From Sporosarcina sp. NCCP-2222 (GTDB taxonomy: Bacteria > Bacillota > Bacilli > Bacillales_A > Planococcaceae): a stretch of 56,222 bases of DNA. Below, piece after piece: positions 49,426-56,222 of this stretch (positions are counted from its first letter, which is position 1; each line of letters begins with the position of its first letter). The notes below the pieces were generated by a model, which had not been told where the DNA came from, made no database searches, and worked only from the letters and a program-made list of their open reading frames with translations. The translations under genes and the position numbers were made by a program. The DNA lies in assembly GCF_023168145.1 (NCBI RefSeq), contig NZ_BQYK01000001.1:314306-370527 (forward strand), in the 5' to 3' direction.

Positions 49426-50691
49426 TCAAGCTGTCTTCTCTTGATCCAAATCCAGTTGGGATCCGTCCGCACGGTATAAAAGTGGGTTGGATTTACCAAG
49501 AACCGCGTCTTTTGTAATAACGCATTCCGTCACTTCCTCAAGGGACGGCAGCTCATACATGATATCCAACATGATATTTTCTATGATGGAACGCAATCCA
49601 CGAGCACCCGTTTTACGCTCAATCGCTTCTTTTGCAATTTCAATTAATGCGTCATCTTCAAAACGGAGCTGCACTCCATCCATTTCGACCATTTTTTGAT
49701 ACTGTTTCACGATAGCGTTCTTCGGAACAGTTAAAATTTGATACAATGTATCCTCATTCAACGGCTCAAGTGTCGCGATGACTGGAAGGCGTCCTATGAA
49801 TTCCGGAATGAGTCCAAATTTCTGAAGGTCTTCAGGAATTAATTGAGAAAGCACAGTACCTTCCTTCTTCTCTTCCTTCTCTTCGTTGGAACCGAATCCG
49901 ATGACCTTACGTCCCGTCCGGCGTTTAATAATTTCTTCGATTCCATCAAACGCACCACCTACGATAAATAATATGTTGGTTGTGTCAATTTGAAGGAATT
50001 CTTGATGTGGATGTTTTCGGCCGCCTTGTGGCGGAACGCTGGCAACCGTACCTTCCAGAATTTTAAGCAGTGCTTGCTGCACGCCTTCCCCTGAAACATC
50101 TCGGGTGATCGATGCATTTTCAGCTTTTCTTGCCACTTTGTCGATCTCATCGATATAAATGATCCCTTTTTCTGCACGCTCAATATCAAAATCAGCGGCT
50201 TGGATCAATTTAAGAAGAATGTTTTCGACATCTTCTCCAACATATCCCGCTTCCGTCAATGAAGTCGCATCCGCAATGGCGAAAGGAACATTCAAAATAC
50301 GGGCCAAAGTTTGTGCAAGCAATGTCTTCCCGCTACCTGTTGGTCCGATCAAGACAATATTCGATTTGGAAATTTCCACATCGTCGATCTTGCTGTTGGA
50401 GTTTACGCGTTTGTAATGGTTATAAACGGCAACTGCCAATGATTTCTTGGCACGATCCTGGCCAATGATATATTCATCAAGGATGCTTTGGATTTCACGT
50501 GGCTTCGGAACATCTTTCAGCTCGAAGTCTTCGTCAAGACCCACTTCCTCTTCGACGATTTCTGCACATAATTCTACACATTCATCACAAATGTAAACAC
50601 CTTGGCCAGCTACAAGCTTCCGTACCTGGTCCTGTGTTTTCCCACAAAATGAACAGCTTAAATTATCTTTTTCATCATTAAATTTGAACAT
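49426..50691 (-). CDS. clpX: ATP-dependent unfoldase ClpX
   Basis: ClpX unfolds substrates and feeds them to ClpP. The 421 residues start [10 protein letters not shown] and show the zinc cysteines C13, C16, C35 and C38, Walker A GPTGSGKT, Walker [10 protein letters not shown], the pore loop GYVGEDV and the ClpP-binding loop IGF. The ATG at 50691 is the second of two adjacent ATGs; AGGGGTG lies six bases ahead. It lies between tig and lonA, with about 120 bases to lonA that hold no gene. Confidence 0.98.
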   Translation of the reverse strand: MFKFNDEKDNLSCSFCGKTQDQVRKLVAGQGVYICDECVELCAEIVEEEVGLDEDFELKDVPKPREIQSILDEYIIGQDRAKKSLAVAVYNHYKRVNSNSKIDDVEISKSNIVLIGPTGSGKTLLAQTLARILNVPFAIADATSLTEAGYVGEDVENILLKLIQAADFDIERAEKGIIYIDEIDKVARKAENASITRDVSGEGVQQALLKILEGTVASVPPQGGRKHPHQEFLQIDTTNILFIVGGAFDGIEEIIKRRTGRKVIGFGSNEEKEEKKEGTVLSQLIPEDLQKFGLIPEFIGRLPVIATLEPLNEDTLYQILTVPKNAIVKQYQKMVEMDGVQLRFEDDALIEIAKEAIERKTGARGLRSIIENIMLDIMYELPSLEEVTECVITKDAVLGKSNPLLYRADGSQLDLDQEKTA

Positions 50692-50781
50692 CATGCTCAC
50701 CCCTATCAAGTGACAATCTTACAAGATTCCCCCGTGTTTATCAACTAATTAGAATTACGCGCTGGAACTGTCTGATCCTAT

Positions 50782-50813
50782 GAAAAACAAGGTACGGACT
50801 TCCGTACCTTGTT
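50782..50813 (-). terminator. Terminator after tig
   Basis: AACAAGGTACGGA (50786-50798) and TCCGTACCTTGTT (50801-50813) form a near-perfect stem; on the minus strand the run GTTTTTC follows. It lies 24 bases past the tig stop. Confidence 0.85.
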
Positions 50814-50836
50814 ATATTCAGCTAAACATTCGGTTA

Positions 50837-52123
50837 TTATTCAGTAATTTTAGCGTTGTCGACAAGAAGCTCAACCGTTTTATTAAAACGAAGGTCGTTT
50901 TCAAGAACGTCCGTGCCGCCTAGTGTCTTTTTAATTTGATCGATTTCCATGCCGAATTGCTCGGACATTTTTTGAAGCTCAGCGTTGATTTCTTCTTCTG
51001 TCACTTCCACGTTTTCCGCTTTCGCGATTGCTTCAAGTGTCAAAGAAACACGTACGCGGCTTAATGCGTCGTCCTTCATTTGAGAACGTAGAGCAGCTTC
51101 GTCTTGACCAGAGAACTGATAGTATAGGTCAAGATTCATGCCTTGCATTTGAAGGCGACGGCCAAAGTCTTCCATCATGCGGTCGATTTCAGACTCGATC
51201 ATCACTTCAGGAATATCCACTTCAGTGTTATTTGCTGCCGCTTCAACTAGCTCATCACGAAGAGCAGTTTCAGATGCGCCTTTTTTCTCTTCAGCAGTCT
51301 TTTCTTTCAATTTCGTACGCAATTCATCAAGAGAAGATACCTCTTCGTCGATTTCCTTTGCAAGTTCATCGTCCAAAGCCGGGATTTCTTTTGTTTTGAT
51401 TTCGTTTACTTTCACTTTGAATACTGCAGGTTGGCCAGCCAATTCAGCTGCATGGTATTCTTCAGGGAATGTCAATTCAACGTCTTTTTCTTCGCCGACT
51501 TTCATGCCGACCATTTGCTCTTCAAAGCCAGGGATGAAGGATCCAGAACCAATTTCAAGATCATACCCTTCCGCTTTTCCGCCTTCAAACGGCTCTCCAC
51601 CAGTGAAACCTTCGAAGTCGAGGTTGACTGTGTCTCCGTTTTCGATAGCGCCTTCTTCTTTGACTACCATTTCAGCGAAAGCTTGCTGGCGGTCTTTCAA
51701 TTGAGCTTCGATTTCTTCATCTGTCACTTCAGTATCTTGGCGTTTCACTTCAAGACCTTTGTAGTCGCCGAGTTTCACTTCTGGTTTCAATTGAACGTGA
51801 GCTTTATAGACAAGCGTCTCGCCTTTGCCGATTTTCTCAACTTCAATTTCCGGTTGCGCAATCGGTTCTACATCCGCTTCATCAAGTGCGTTGGAATATG
51901 TTTCAGGCAGAATGAAGTCGAGTGCATCATTATATAGAGATTCTACTCCATACATTTTTTCAAACATTTTACGCGGCATTTTTCCTTTACGGAAACCAGG
52001 CGCTTGAACTTTTGTCACGACTTTAGCAAATGCTTTATCAAGAGCCCCATCAAATTGCTCTGCAGAAACTTCAACGGTCAACGTACCTTTATTTCCTTCT
52101 TGCTTTTCCCATTTAACTGACAT
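50837..52123 (-). CDS. tig: Trigger factor
   Basis: Trigger factor is the ribosome-bound chaperone with prolyl isomerase activity. The 428 residues have the ribosome-binding domain (1-115, with the signature [13 protein letters not shown]), the FKBP-type isomerase domain (about 155-245, [20 protein letters not shown]) and the C-terminal chaperone arms. The ATG at 52123 (MSVKWEKQE) is placed by TCGGAGG and family length; the frame is open to 52165. Confidence 0.98.
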   Translation of the reverse strand: MSVKWEKQEGNKGTLTVEVSAEQFDGALDKAFAKVVTKVQAPGFRKGKMPRKMFEKMYGVESLYNDALDFILPETYSNALDEADVEPIAQPEIEVEKIGKGETLVYKAHVQLKPEVKLGDYKGLEVKRQDTEVTDEEIEAQLKDRQQAFAEMVVKEEGAIENGDTVNLDFEGFTGGEPFEGGKAEGYDLEIGSGSFIPGFEEQMVGMKVGEEKDVELTFPEEYHAAELAGQPAVFKVKVNEIKTKEIPALDDELAKEIDEEVSSLDELRTKLKEKTAEEKKGASETALRDELVEAAANNTEVDIPEVMIESEIDRMMEDFGRRLQMQGMNLDLYYQFSGQDEAALRSQMKDDALSRVRVSLTLEAIAKAENVEVTEEEINAELQKMSEQFGMEIDQIKKTLGGTDVLENDLRFNKTVELLVDNAKITE

Positions 52124-52249
52124 TACAACTACCTCCGAATCATTATCAACAATATATTTCATCACGTATATACGTCATTTACAACCATTACAGTATATCA
52201 TAGTCTTCCTATCTTTCAACAGATTTAATATCAAGTACCATCCCCTTGT

Positions 52250-53221
52250 TCATCGATCAAAATCAGTGTCGATGTAATGAATGAAATCAATCAGTTCATC
52301 CTCGGGCAGCTGTTGTCCTGACATCAGGCTTTCTATGTATAGTGCATACGCTTCCATCACTTCGTCAGCTGTATAGTTCCCCCAACTGAATGGATACGTA
52401 ACAATCCCATATTTACGGATGATGGACTTGAGCATTTCCAGTTTGGTTGGATCTTTCTCAAATGACCTCTCCGCAAGCTCGAAGACATCACTGGTCAACT
52501 TATCTTCATTCGGCAATGGCAGCAGATTCGGGTGAACCGTCATTTCCATGCCAAACTTTCGAATTTCAACCGCTTTTCCGTACTCTGCCTGTTTTAATAA
52601 AATCAAAGCGAACGTTTTTACAATCGGTGATAATTCATCTGAACCAATAATTTTGATTAACACCGGAAGCATTGCGTCCAGCTCACCATTTTCAAGCGAA
52701 GCAAGCATCGCCTGCTGCATGTCTGTCCCAATGTCCATAAATTCTTCAAACGAGAAACGTACAGCGGGAGCATGTCCTTCGCTTTCATTGTACCGATCAG
52801 ACAGGCGCTCATTCAGTTCACGCAAATAATTGAATTTCTTCAACATCCGTTCCGGAATGATCTGTTCTTCAAACAAGGTATCGATTGTCTCCCTCACTTC
52901 ATCATAATGCTGCAATTGGATACTGATAGCCAAATACAATTCCATTGCCGCAATATAATCCGCTGTTCCACTATATAGGAGTCGGGCAGCAAACTCCTTG
53001 GCACGAGAGAAGTCTTTCGTCTCATAAAGCGCGATTGCATATGGGCCAAGAAACTCCGAACTATCGGGATTGTAATTAATTGCTTGGTCAAAAGCTTCCA
53101 CAGCTTTTTCAAATTGTTCCTGATCTACTGCCAGTTTTCCGGCTTCCACGAGGTTTTCATAAGCTCCTGGAAAAACAATAACATTGTCCTTTTTCAGAAG
53201 CCTTCCATACTTTCGACGCAA
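52250..53221 (-). CDS. TPR repeat protein (YsoA-like position)
   Basis: The 323-residue product starts with a basic segment (LRRKYGRLLKKDNVIVFP) and has at least three TPR-type helical pairs (about 35-160; AGKLAVDQEQFEKAVEAFDQ, ALYETKDFSRAKEFAARL). In B. subtilis the TPR gene ysoA lies upstream of tig, and this gene has the same place. I chose the TTG at 53221 behind GAAGGTGAG; an ATG at 53248 has no ribosome binding site. It probably mediates protein contacts; no partner is known. Confidence 0.78.
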   Translation of the reverse strand: MRRKYGRLLKKDNVIVFPGAYENLVEAGKLAVDQEQFEKAVEAFDQAINYNPDSSEFLGPYAIALYETKDFSRAKEFAARLLYSGTADYIAAMELYLAISIQLQHYDEVRETIDTLFEEQIIPERMLKKFNYLRELNERLSDRYNESEGHAPAVRFSFEEFMDIGTDMQQAMLASLENGELDAMLPVLIKIIGSDELSPIVKTFALILLKQAEYGKAVEIRKFGMEMTVHPNLLPLPNEDKLTSDVFELAERSFEKDPTKLEMLKSIIRKYGIVTYPFSWGNYTADEVMEAYALYIESLMSGQQLPEDELIDFIHYIDTDFDR

Positions 53222-53424
53222 TCGCTCACCTTCTTTCTCTTCTTTCATTATAACATATAGTATTTTCCAATTAAATTTGTATTATAACCATTTGCCAAAC
53301 CTATTTGTTTTTCATTACTTTTTTCCTTCAATTCCCATTATAAGAAATTAGATATTCGTGCTACAATTATGTCACAAATATAAGACAAACTGCCCAAGTG
53401 GGAGTTGAGAAGGTTGGTATCTAA

Positions 53425-53652
53425 ATGACTCATTTACGACTCGTTGTAAACAATGAAAGAGCCAGTGGCAAACCCGTCTATTCACCAATATACTTCCCGA
53501 AAGATCGACCCCTACTTGTTAAGACGGAACTGCTTGAACGAATTACCGAATACATAGAACCTCATTATCTAGATCTTTATATTAGTGCAGCAATGGAATG
53601 TTTCGCGGATGTGCTGGAATTAGAGAGAAAATGCAACACATCTAATCAATAA
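53425..53652 (+). CDS. Small protein of unknown function
   Basis: The 75-residue product (MTHLRLVVNNERASGKPV) has no membrane segment, is mixed in charge and has a helical C-terminal half (ISAAMECFADVLELERKC). GAGAAGG lies 11 bases before the ATG, a little far. A possible -10 (TACAAT, near 53363) lies upstream and a clear terminator follows at 53709, so it looks like a single-gene unit. No family recognised. Confidence 0.55.
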   Translation: MTHLRLVVNNERASGKPVYSPIYFPKDRPLLVKTELLERITEYIEPHYLDLYISAAMECFADVLELERKCNTSNQ

Positions 53653-53708
53653 GACAATCAACACTCATACAAGCACCATTTTCAAGCGTGCCCATACACA
53701 GTACATTG

Positions 53709-53739
53709 ACCTTGTAAAACAATTTTACAAGGTTTTTTT
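53709..53739 (+). terminator. Terminator after the small 75-residue gene
   Basis: ACCTTGTAAAA (53709-53719) pairs with TTTTACAAGGT (53723-53733) around a three-base loop and is followed by a run of T on the plus strand. Confidence 0.9.
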
Positions 53740-53789
53740 ATGTTCTACACCCGCTTTATATCGCTATCGCTGGGTTTCAGTTATTTATT

Positions 53790-54632
53790 ATGTATGTAAA
53801 GCATAGAATGAGCCGATTGAATTTTGAAGGAGTGAGGGCTATAACGTCTTTCGTTATGCAATCGTTAGAAGAGATTCGCTTTTGGTCAAGAATTATGAAA
53901 GAACATGCTTTCTTCTTAAGCTTAGGTTTCACAGCCGACCAGACAAAGCTTATCCAAGAAGCACGGCAGTATATTGTAATATTTGAGCAAATCGAAGAAC
54001 AGGCTGCCAATTATAATGCACAAACAAGTCCAGAAGTAATTCGTCAATTTAACAACCAAGTGTATCAAGCAGCCGCATCGATTTGGGCATTTAAACGAAA
54101 AGTGCTTGGCCTGATTCTGAGCTGCAAAATTATATCAAATAATATGCCTTTACTAGTAGATCACATTAGCCGAGAGGCAGCTTATTTCGCTAAACGCCTC
54201 AAGGAATTAAATGAAGGAAAATTAAAACCCCTGCCGGAAGCTATCATAAAAGAAAATGTCTTCTTTTTGCGTATCATGGCAGACCATTCCAAATTTATCG
54301 GCCATTTATTAGACCCTTCTGAACGCAAACTTGTCGAACAAGCGAGAGATTTCAGCCATGACTTTGATCAATTGTTATTTCAAGCACAAGACCTGGATAG
54401 CATGCGCCCGCAATCAGAGACCGTTCCTCTACTTGAACAATTCCTGGATCAAAACAGAGTGTCCGTTGTATCGCTTCGAGAATTCAAGAAGACGGCAAGG
54501 GAACTCATTGAGGCTTGCAAAATTAAAAGCATTATCCATCCGCTTCTTGCAGATCATGTATACAGGGAGGCCAATCACTTCCTTGAAATTATCGACGCAT
54601 TTGACGAGCATCTAGTTTCGTTGCAATTATAA
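53790..54632 (+). CDS. DUF2935 ferritin-like protein
   Basis: Two tandem helical domains of about 125 residues are seen. Each has an E/N-xxFWxxxMxxH-type helix (LEEIRFWSRIMKEH and KENVFFLRIMADH) and a later H-x(2)-REAxxF helix (HISREAAYF and HVYREANHF). These repeated Glu/His helices fit the DUF2935 family, thought to be ferritin-like metal-binding bundles of unknown role in spore formers. The start is unclear: the frame opens at 53790, the strongest ribosome binding site (GAAGGAG) points to an ATA at 53841, and the first well-placed ATG is 53856. The true N terminus is probably 53841-53856. Confidence 0.85.
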   Translation: MYVKHRMSRLNFEGVRAITSFVMQSLEEIRFWSRIMKEHAFFLSLGFTADQTKLIQEARQYIVIFEQIEEQAANYNAQTSPEVIRQFNNQVYQAAASIWAFKRKVLGLILSCKIISNNMPLLVDHISREAAYFAKRLKELNEGKLKPLPEAIIKENVFFLRIMADHSKFIGHLLDPSERKLVEQARDFSHDFDQLLFQAQDLDSMRPQSETVPLLEQFLDQNRVSVVSLREFKKTARELIEACKIKSIIHPLLADHVYREANHFLEIIDAFDEHLVSLQL

Positions 54633-54756
54633 AAACCGCTCTTCCTCTTCCCCTTTAAAAGTTGTTTTACGAGTTATACCTTTCCAACATTGTTCTTGCG
54701 ATATTTACATTGCATTTATGATGGATCCCTCTATCCACATAACGGAGCATTTGGTG

Positions 54757-54762
54757 TATAAT
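54757..54762 (+). promoter_or_regulatory. Probable -10 element for the SDR gene
   Basis: TATAAT lies 52 bases before the start codon at 54814. No clear -35 is seen at the usual distance. It supports a start at 54814 rather than at the upstream in-frame ATG at 54718, which lies ahead of it. Confidence 0.4.
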
Positions 54763-54813
54763 TACTTTCAAAACAATAGACTTAATCATAGTCAAATTGG
54801 GGGAGCACTTGTA

Positions 54814-55587
54814 ATGAGAGAAGTACAAAGGAAAATTGCTATTGTTACCGGGGTAAGCCGTCTGCGAGGTATCGGGGCGGCTATTTGTAACGAATTAGCC
54901 GAAGCAGGATATGATGTATTTTTTACGTACTGGACAGAGTACGATAAAAAGATGCCTTGGAGTATGTCTTCAGATGAACCGCTGAAATTAAAAGAAGAAC
55001 TGTCAAAGAAGGGTGTCCGGACAGCATCTTTAGAGCTGGATCTCACTAAAGATGAGGCCCCTGATCAACTGATGAATTATGTTAAGGAACAACTTGGCAA
55101 TCCAGATATTTTAATAAACAACGCAGCTTATTCGACTAATAACGATTATACAAATATTACTGCGTCTGAATTAGATAAACATTACATGGTCAATGTTCGG
55201 GCTACGACTTTGATTAGTAGTAAATTCGCTCAACATTTTACCAAGAAATCTGGCGGAAGAATAGTTAATCTTACATCGGGTCAATTTCGAGGTCCTATGC
55301 CCGGAGAATTAGCATACGCCACAACAAAGGGGGCCGTGGACGCTTTAACGATTACTATGTCAGCCGAACTAGCCCCTTTAGGGATAACAGTTAACGCCAT
55401 TAATCCCGGCCCAACAGATACAGGTTGGATGACTGATGAAATAAAAAGCGGTCTAGCCCCCATGTTTCCTTTCGGTCGAATAGGGGAGCCAAAAGACGCC
55501 GCAAAATTAATTGCATTCCTAGCTAGCGAGGAAGCAGGCTGGATTACAGGCCAGATCATCCATTCAGAAGGTGGATTTATGAGATAA
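54814..55587 (+). CDS. Short-chain dehydrogenase/reductase, FabG-like
   Basis: The 257-residue product has the Rossmann cofactor motif TGVSRLRGIG (13-22), the NNAAYS segment, a catalytic Ser in NLTSGQF and YATTKGA (Tyr-x3-Lys). These are the classical SDR features for NAD(P)-dependent oxidoreduction of carbonyl or alcohol groups; the RLRGIG spacing is one or two residues longer than usual. The substrate is unknown. The ATG at 54814 follows GGGGGAG. It stands alone, with a hairpin behind it. Confidence 0.88.
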   Translation: MREVQRKIAIVTGVSRLRGIGAAICNELAEAGYDVFFTYWTEYDKKMPWSMSSDEPLKLKEELSKKGVRTASLELDLTKDEAPDQLMNYVKEQLGNPDILINNAAYSTNNDYTNITASELDKHYMVNVRATTLISSKFAQHFTKKSGGRIVNLTSGQFRGPMPGELAYATTKGAVDALTITMSAELAPLGITVNAINPGPTDTGWMTDEIKSGLAPMFPFGRIGEPKDAAKLIAFLASEEAGWITGQIIHSEGGFMR

Positions 55588-55601
55588 ACCTTACTTCATG
55601 A

Positions 55602-55637
55602 AAACAGGAGATGATCACCAAAATTGATCATCTCCTG
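55602..55637. terminator. Hairpin between the SDR gene and the helix-hairpin-helix gene
   Basis: CAGGAGATGATCA (55605-55617) pairs with TGATCATCTCCTG (55625-55637). On the minus strand TTTTC follows; on the plus strand there is no T run. It may serve as the shared terminator of the two convergent genes, working best on the minus strand. Confidence 0.6.
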
Positions 55638-55721
55638 CAACCACCTGTTGACTCCCTTTAATTAACTACTAGTAAACAGACGTCCAAATTTCAGGTTTGA
55701 ACTTGTACTAAACTTACAAGC

Positions 55722-55922
55722 TTATTCACTCTTAAATGAACAACCTTTTTCCTTAAGCGCATCTTTGATTATTTTTATACCTCTCGGTCCCATACCATGC
55801 AGAGCGGCTAATTCTTTTTCGGTTATTTCTACTAACTGGTTTATGTCTGTGTAACCTGCTCCCTCTAGTGCTCTTATTGCAGGTTTTGATAATCCTTTTG
55901 GAAAATTAGTAACACGTGTCAT
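55722..55922 (-). CDS. Small helix-hairpin-helix DNA-binding protein
   Basis: The 66-residue product (MTRVTNFPKGLSKPAIRAL) carries two helix-hairpin-helix-like segments: PAIRALEGAGYTDINQL and ELAALHGMGPRGIKII. The pattern resembles the C-terminal domain of the RNA polymerase alpha subunit and similar stand-alone DNA-binding proteins. The ATG follows AAAGGAG. Its target is unknown. Confidence 0.8.
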   Translation of the reverse strand: MTRVTNFPKGLSKPAIRALEGAGYTDINQLVEITEKELAALHGMGPRGIKIIKDALKEKGCSFKSE

Positions 55923-56023
55923 ACTTTATCTCCTTTCTATAGGCGTTTTCATTAAAAACCAGAGAATGCCTTGAAACAGCCAGAAGTCATACTCCTTACA
56001 ATCCACTTCATGTTTTTAGTCGT

Positions 56024-56222
56024 TCAACGATCATTTCCTCCGCGATTATGCCTCTCTTTCCCTTTCTGTTTTTCTCGTTTCTTCTTTTCTTTCTCTTTTT
56101 TCTTCTCTTTCTTCTCTCTTTGCTTCTCTCTCTTTTTCTGTTCCTTCTCTTTTTTCTTTTCCCTCTTCTTCTTCTCTCTTTCTTGCTTTTTCTCTTGCGC
56201 CTTCAGCTTCCCTCTCTGTTTC
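56024..56222 (-). CDS. C-terminal end of a Lys/Glu/Arg-rich protein (5' part outside window)
   Basis: On the minus strand an open frame enters at 56221 and runs 65 codons to a TGA at 56026-56024 without interruption. About 80 percent of the residues are Lys, Glu, Arg or Gln in units such as KKREKKKEKE, ending RHNRGGNDR. This is likely a charged, highly helical or disordered tail. The purine-rich bias of the minus strand could also keep the frame open by chance, but the length and the ordinary ending favour a real gene. The family cannot be told from this part. Confidence 0.5.
   Translation of the reverse strand, partial: KQRGKLKAQEKKQEREKKKREKKKEKEQKKREKQREKKEKKKEKEKKKREKQKGKERHNRGGNDR

Noticed and set aside
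55602..55637. Hairpin as a plus-strand terminator of the SDR gene
   Set aside because: No T run follows on the plus strand; it fits the minus-strand gene better, though shared use is possible.

Overview
The window reads as chromosomal DNA of a low-to-moderate GC, endospore-forming member of the Bacillales. Most of the gene order (ruvBA, safA, pheA-pheB-obgE-spo0B, rpmA-prp-rplU, spoIVFB-spoIVFA, minD-minC-mreD-mreC-mreB-radC-maf-spoIIB-like-comC, folC, valS, spoVID, hemLBDCXA, engB-lonA-clpX-tig) matches the conserved Bacillus subtilis arrangement. Differences in start codons, protein lengths and insertions point to a Planococcaceae-type organism such as Sporosarcina; that placement is inference. 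No integrase, transposase, phage gene, tRNA, rRNA or CRISPR array was seen. Almost everything lies on the minus strand, in long operons closed by clear intrinsic terminators.

Layout: 1-1233 Holliday-junction branch migration (ruvB partial, ruvA). 1744-3760 a spore coat pair (coat kinase-like gene and safA). 3914-7121 phenylalanine synthesis, the Obg GTPase and the sporulation phosphorelay protein Spo0B. 7250-8326 ribosomal proteins L27 and L21 with the Prp protease, plus a leader RNA and promoter. 8315-9476 the SigK-processing pair spoIVFB/spoIVFA. 9643-15734 cell shape and division-site genes (minD, minC, mreD, mreC, mreB), radC, maf and a SpoIIB-like protein. 15824-27914 a type IV pilus locus: comC/pilD, pilO, pilN, pilM, major pilin, pilC, pilT, pilB, a VanW-like protein, a repeat-rich PilX-like protein and two minor pilins. 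28095-31539 two similar membrane GAF-GGDEF proteins. 31626-32855 folC. 32919-35100 a plus-strand island: two overlapping ATP-grasp genes and a frameshifted acetyltransferase. 35198-38700 a small membrane protein and valS with its T-box. 38725-39801 a small membrane ORF and spoVID. 39935-46212 the heme operon hemAXCDBL with a candidate Per box. 46409-52123 engB, lonA, clpX, tig. 52250-56222 a TPR protein, small orphan genes, a DUF2935 protein, a short-chain dehydrogenase, a helix-hairpin-helix protein and the lysine/glutamate-rich end of a gene that runs off the window.

The most interesting region is the pilus block, about 15 kb inserted between comC and folC, which are neighbours in B. subtilis. 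PilB carries two tandem motifs of the MshEN type that bind cyclic di-GMP in other ATPases, and two probable diguanylate cyclases lie directly upstream in the same orientation, so the locus looks like a pilus packaged with its own second-messenger control. The PilX-like protein carries 14 repeats of about 19 residues in which Glu and Lys alternate strictly at one position for 12 repeats and Asn is fixed at another, as expected for a beta-solenoid with charge and asparagine ladders. The ATP-grasp pair at 32919-34582 is the second candidate for an undescribed function.
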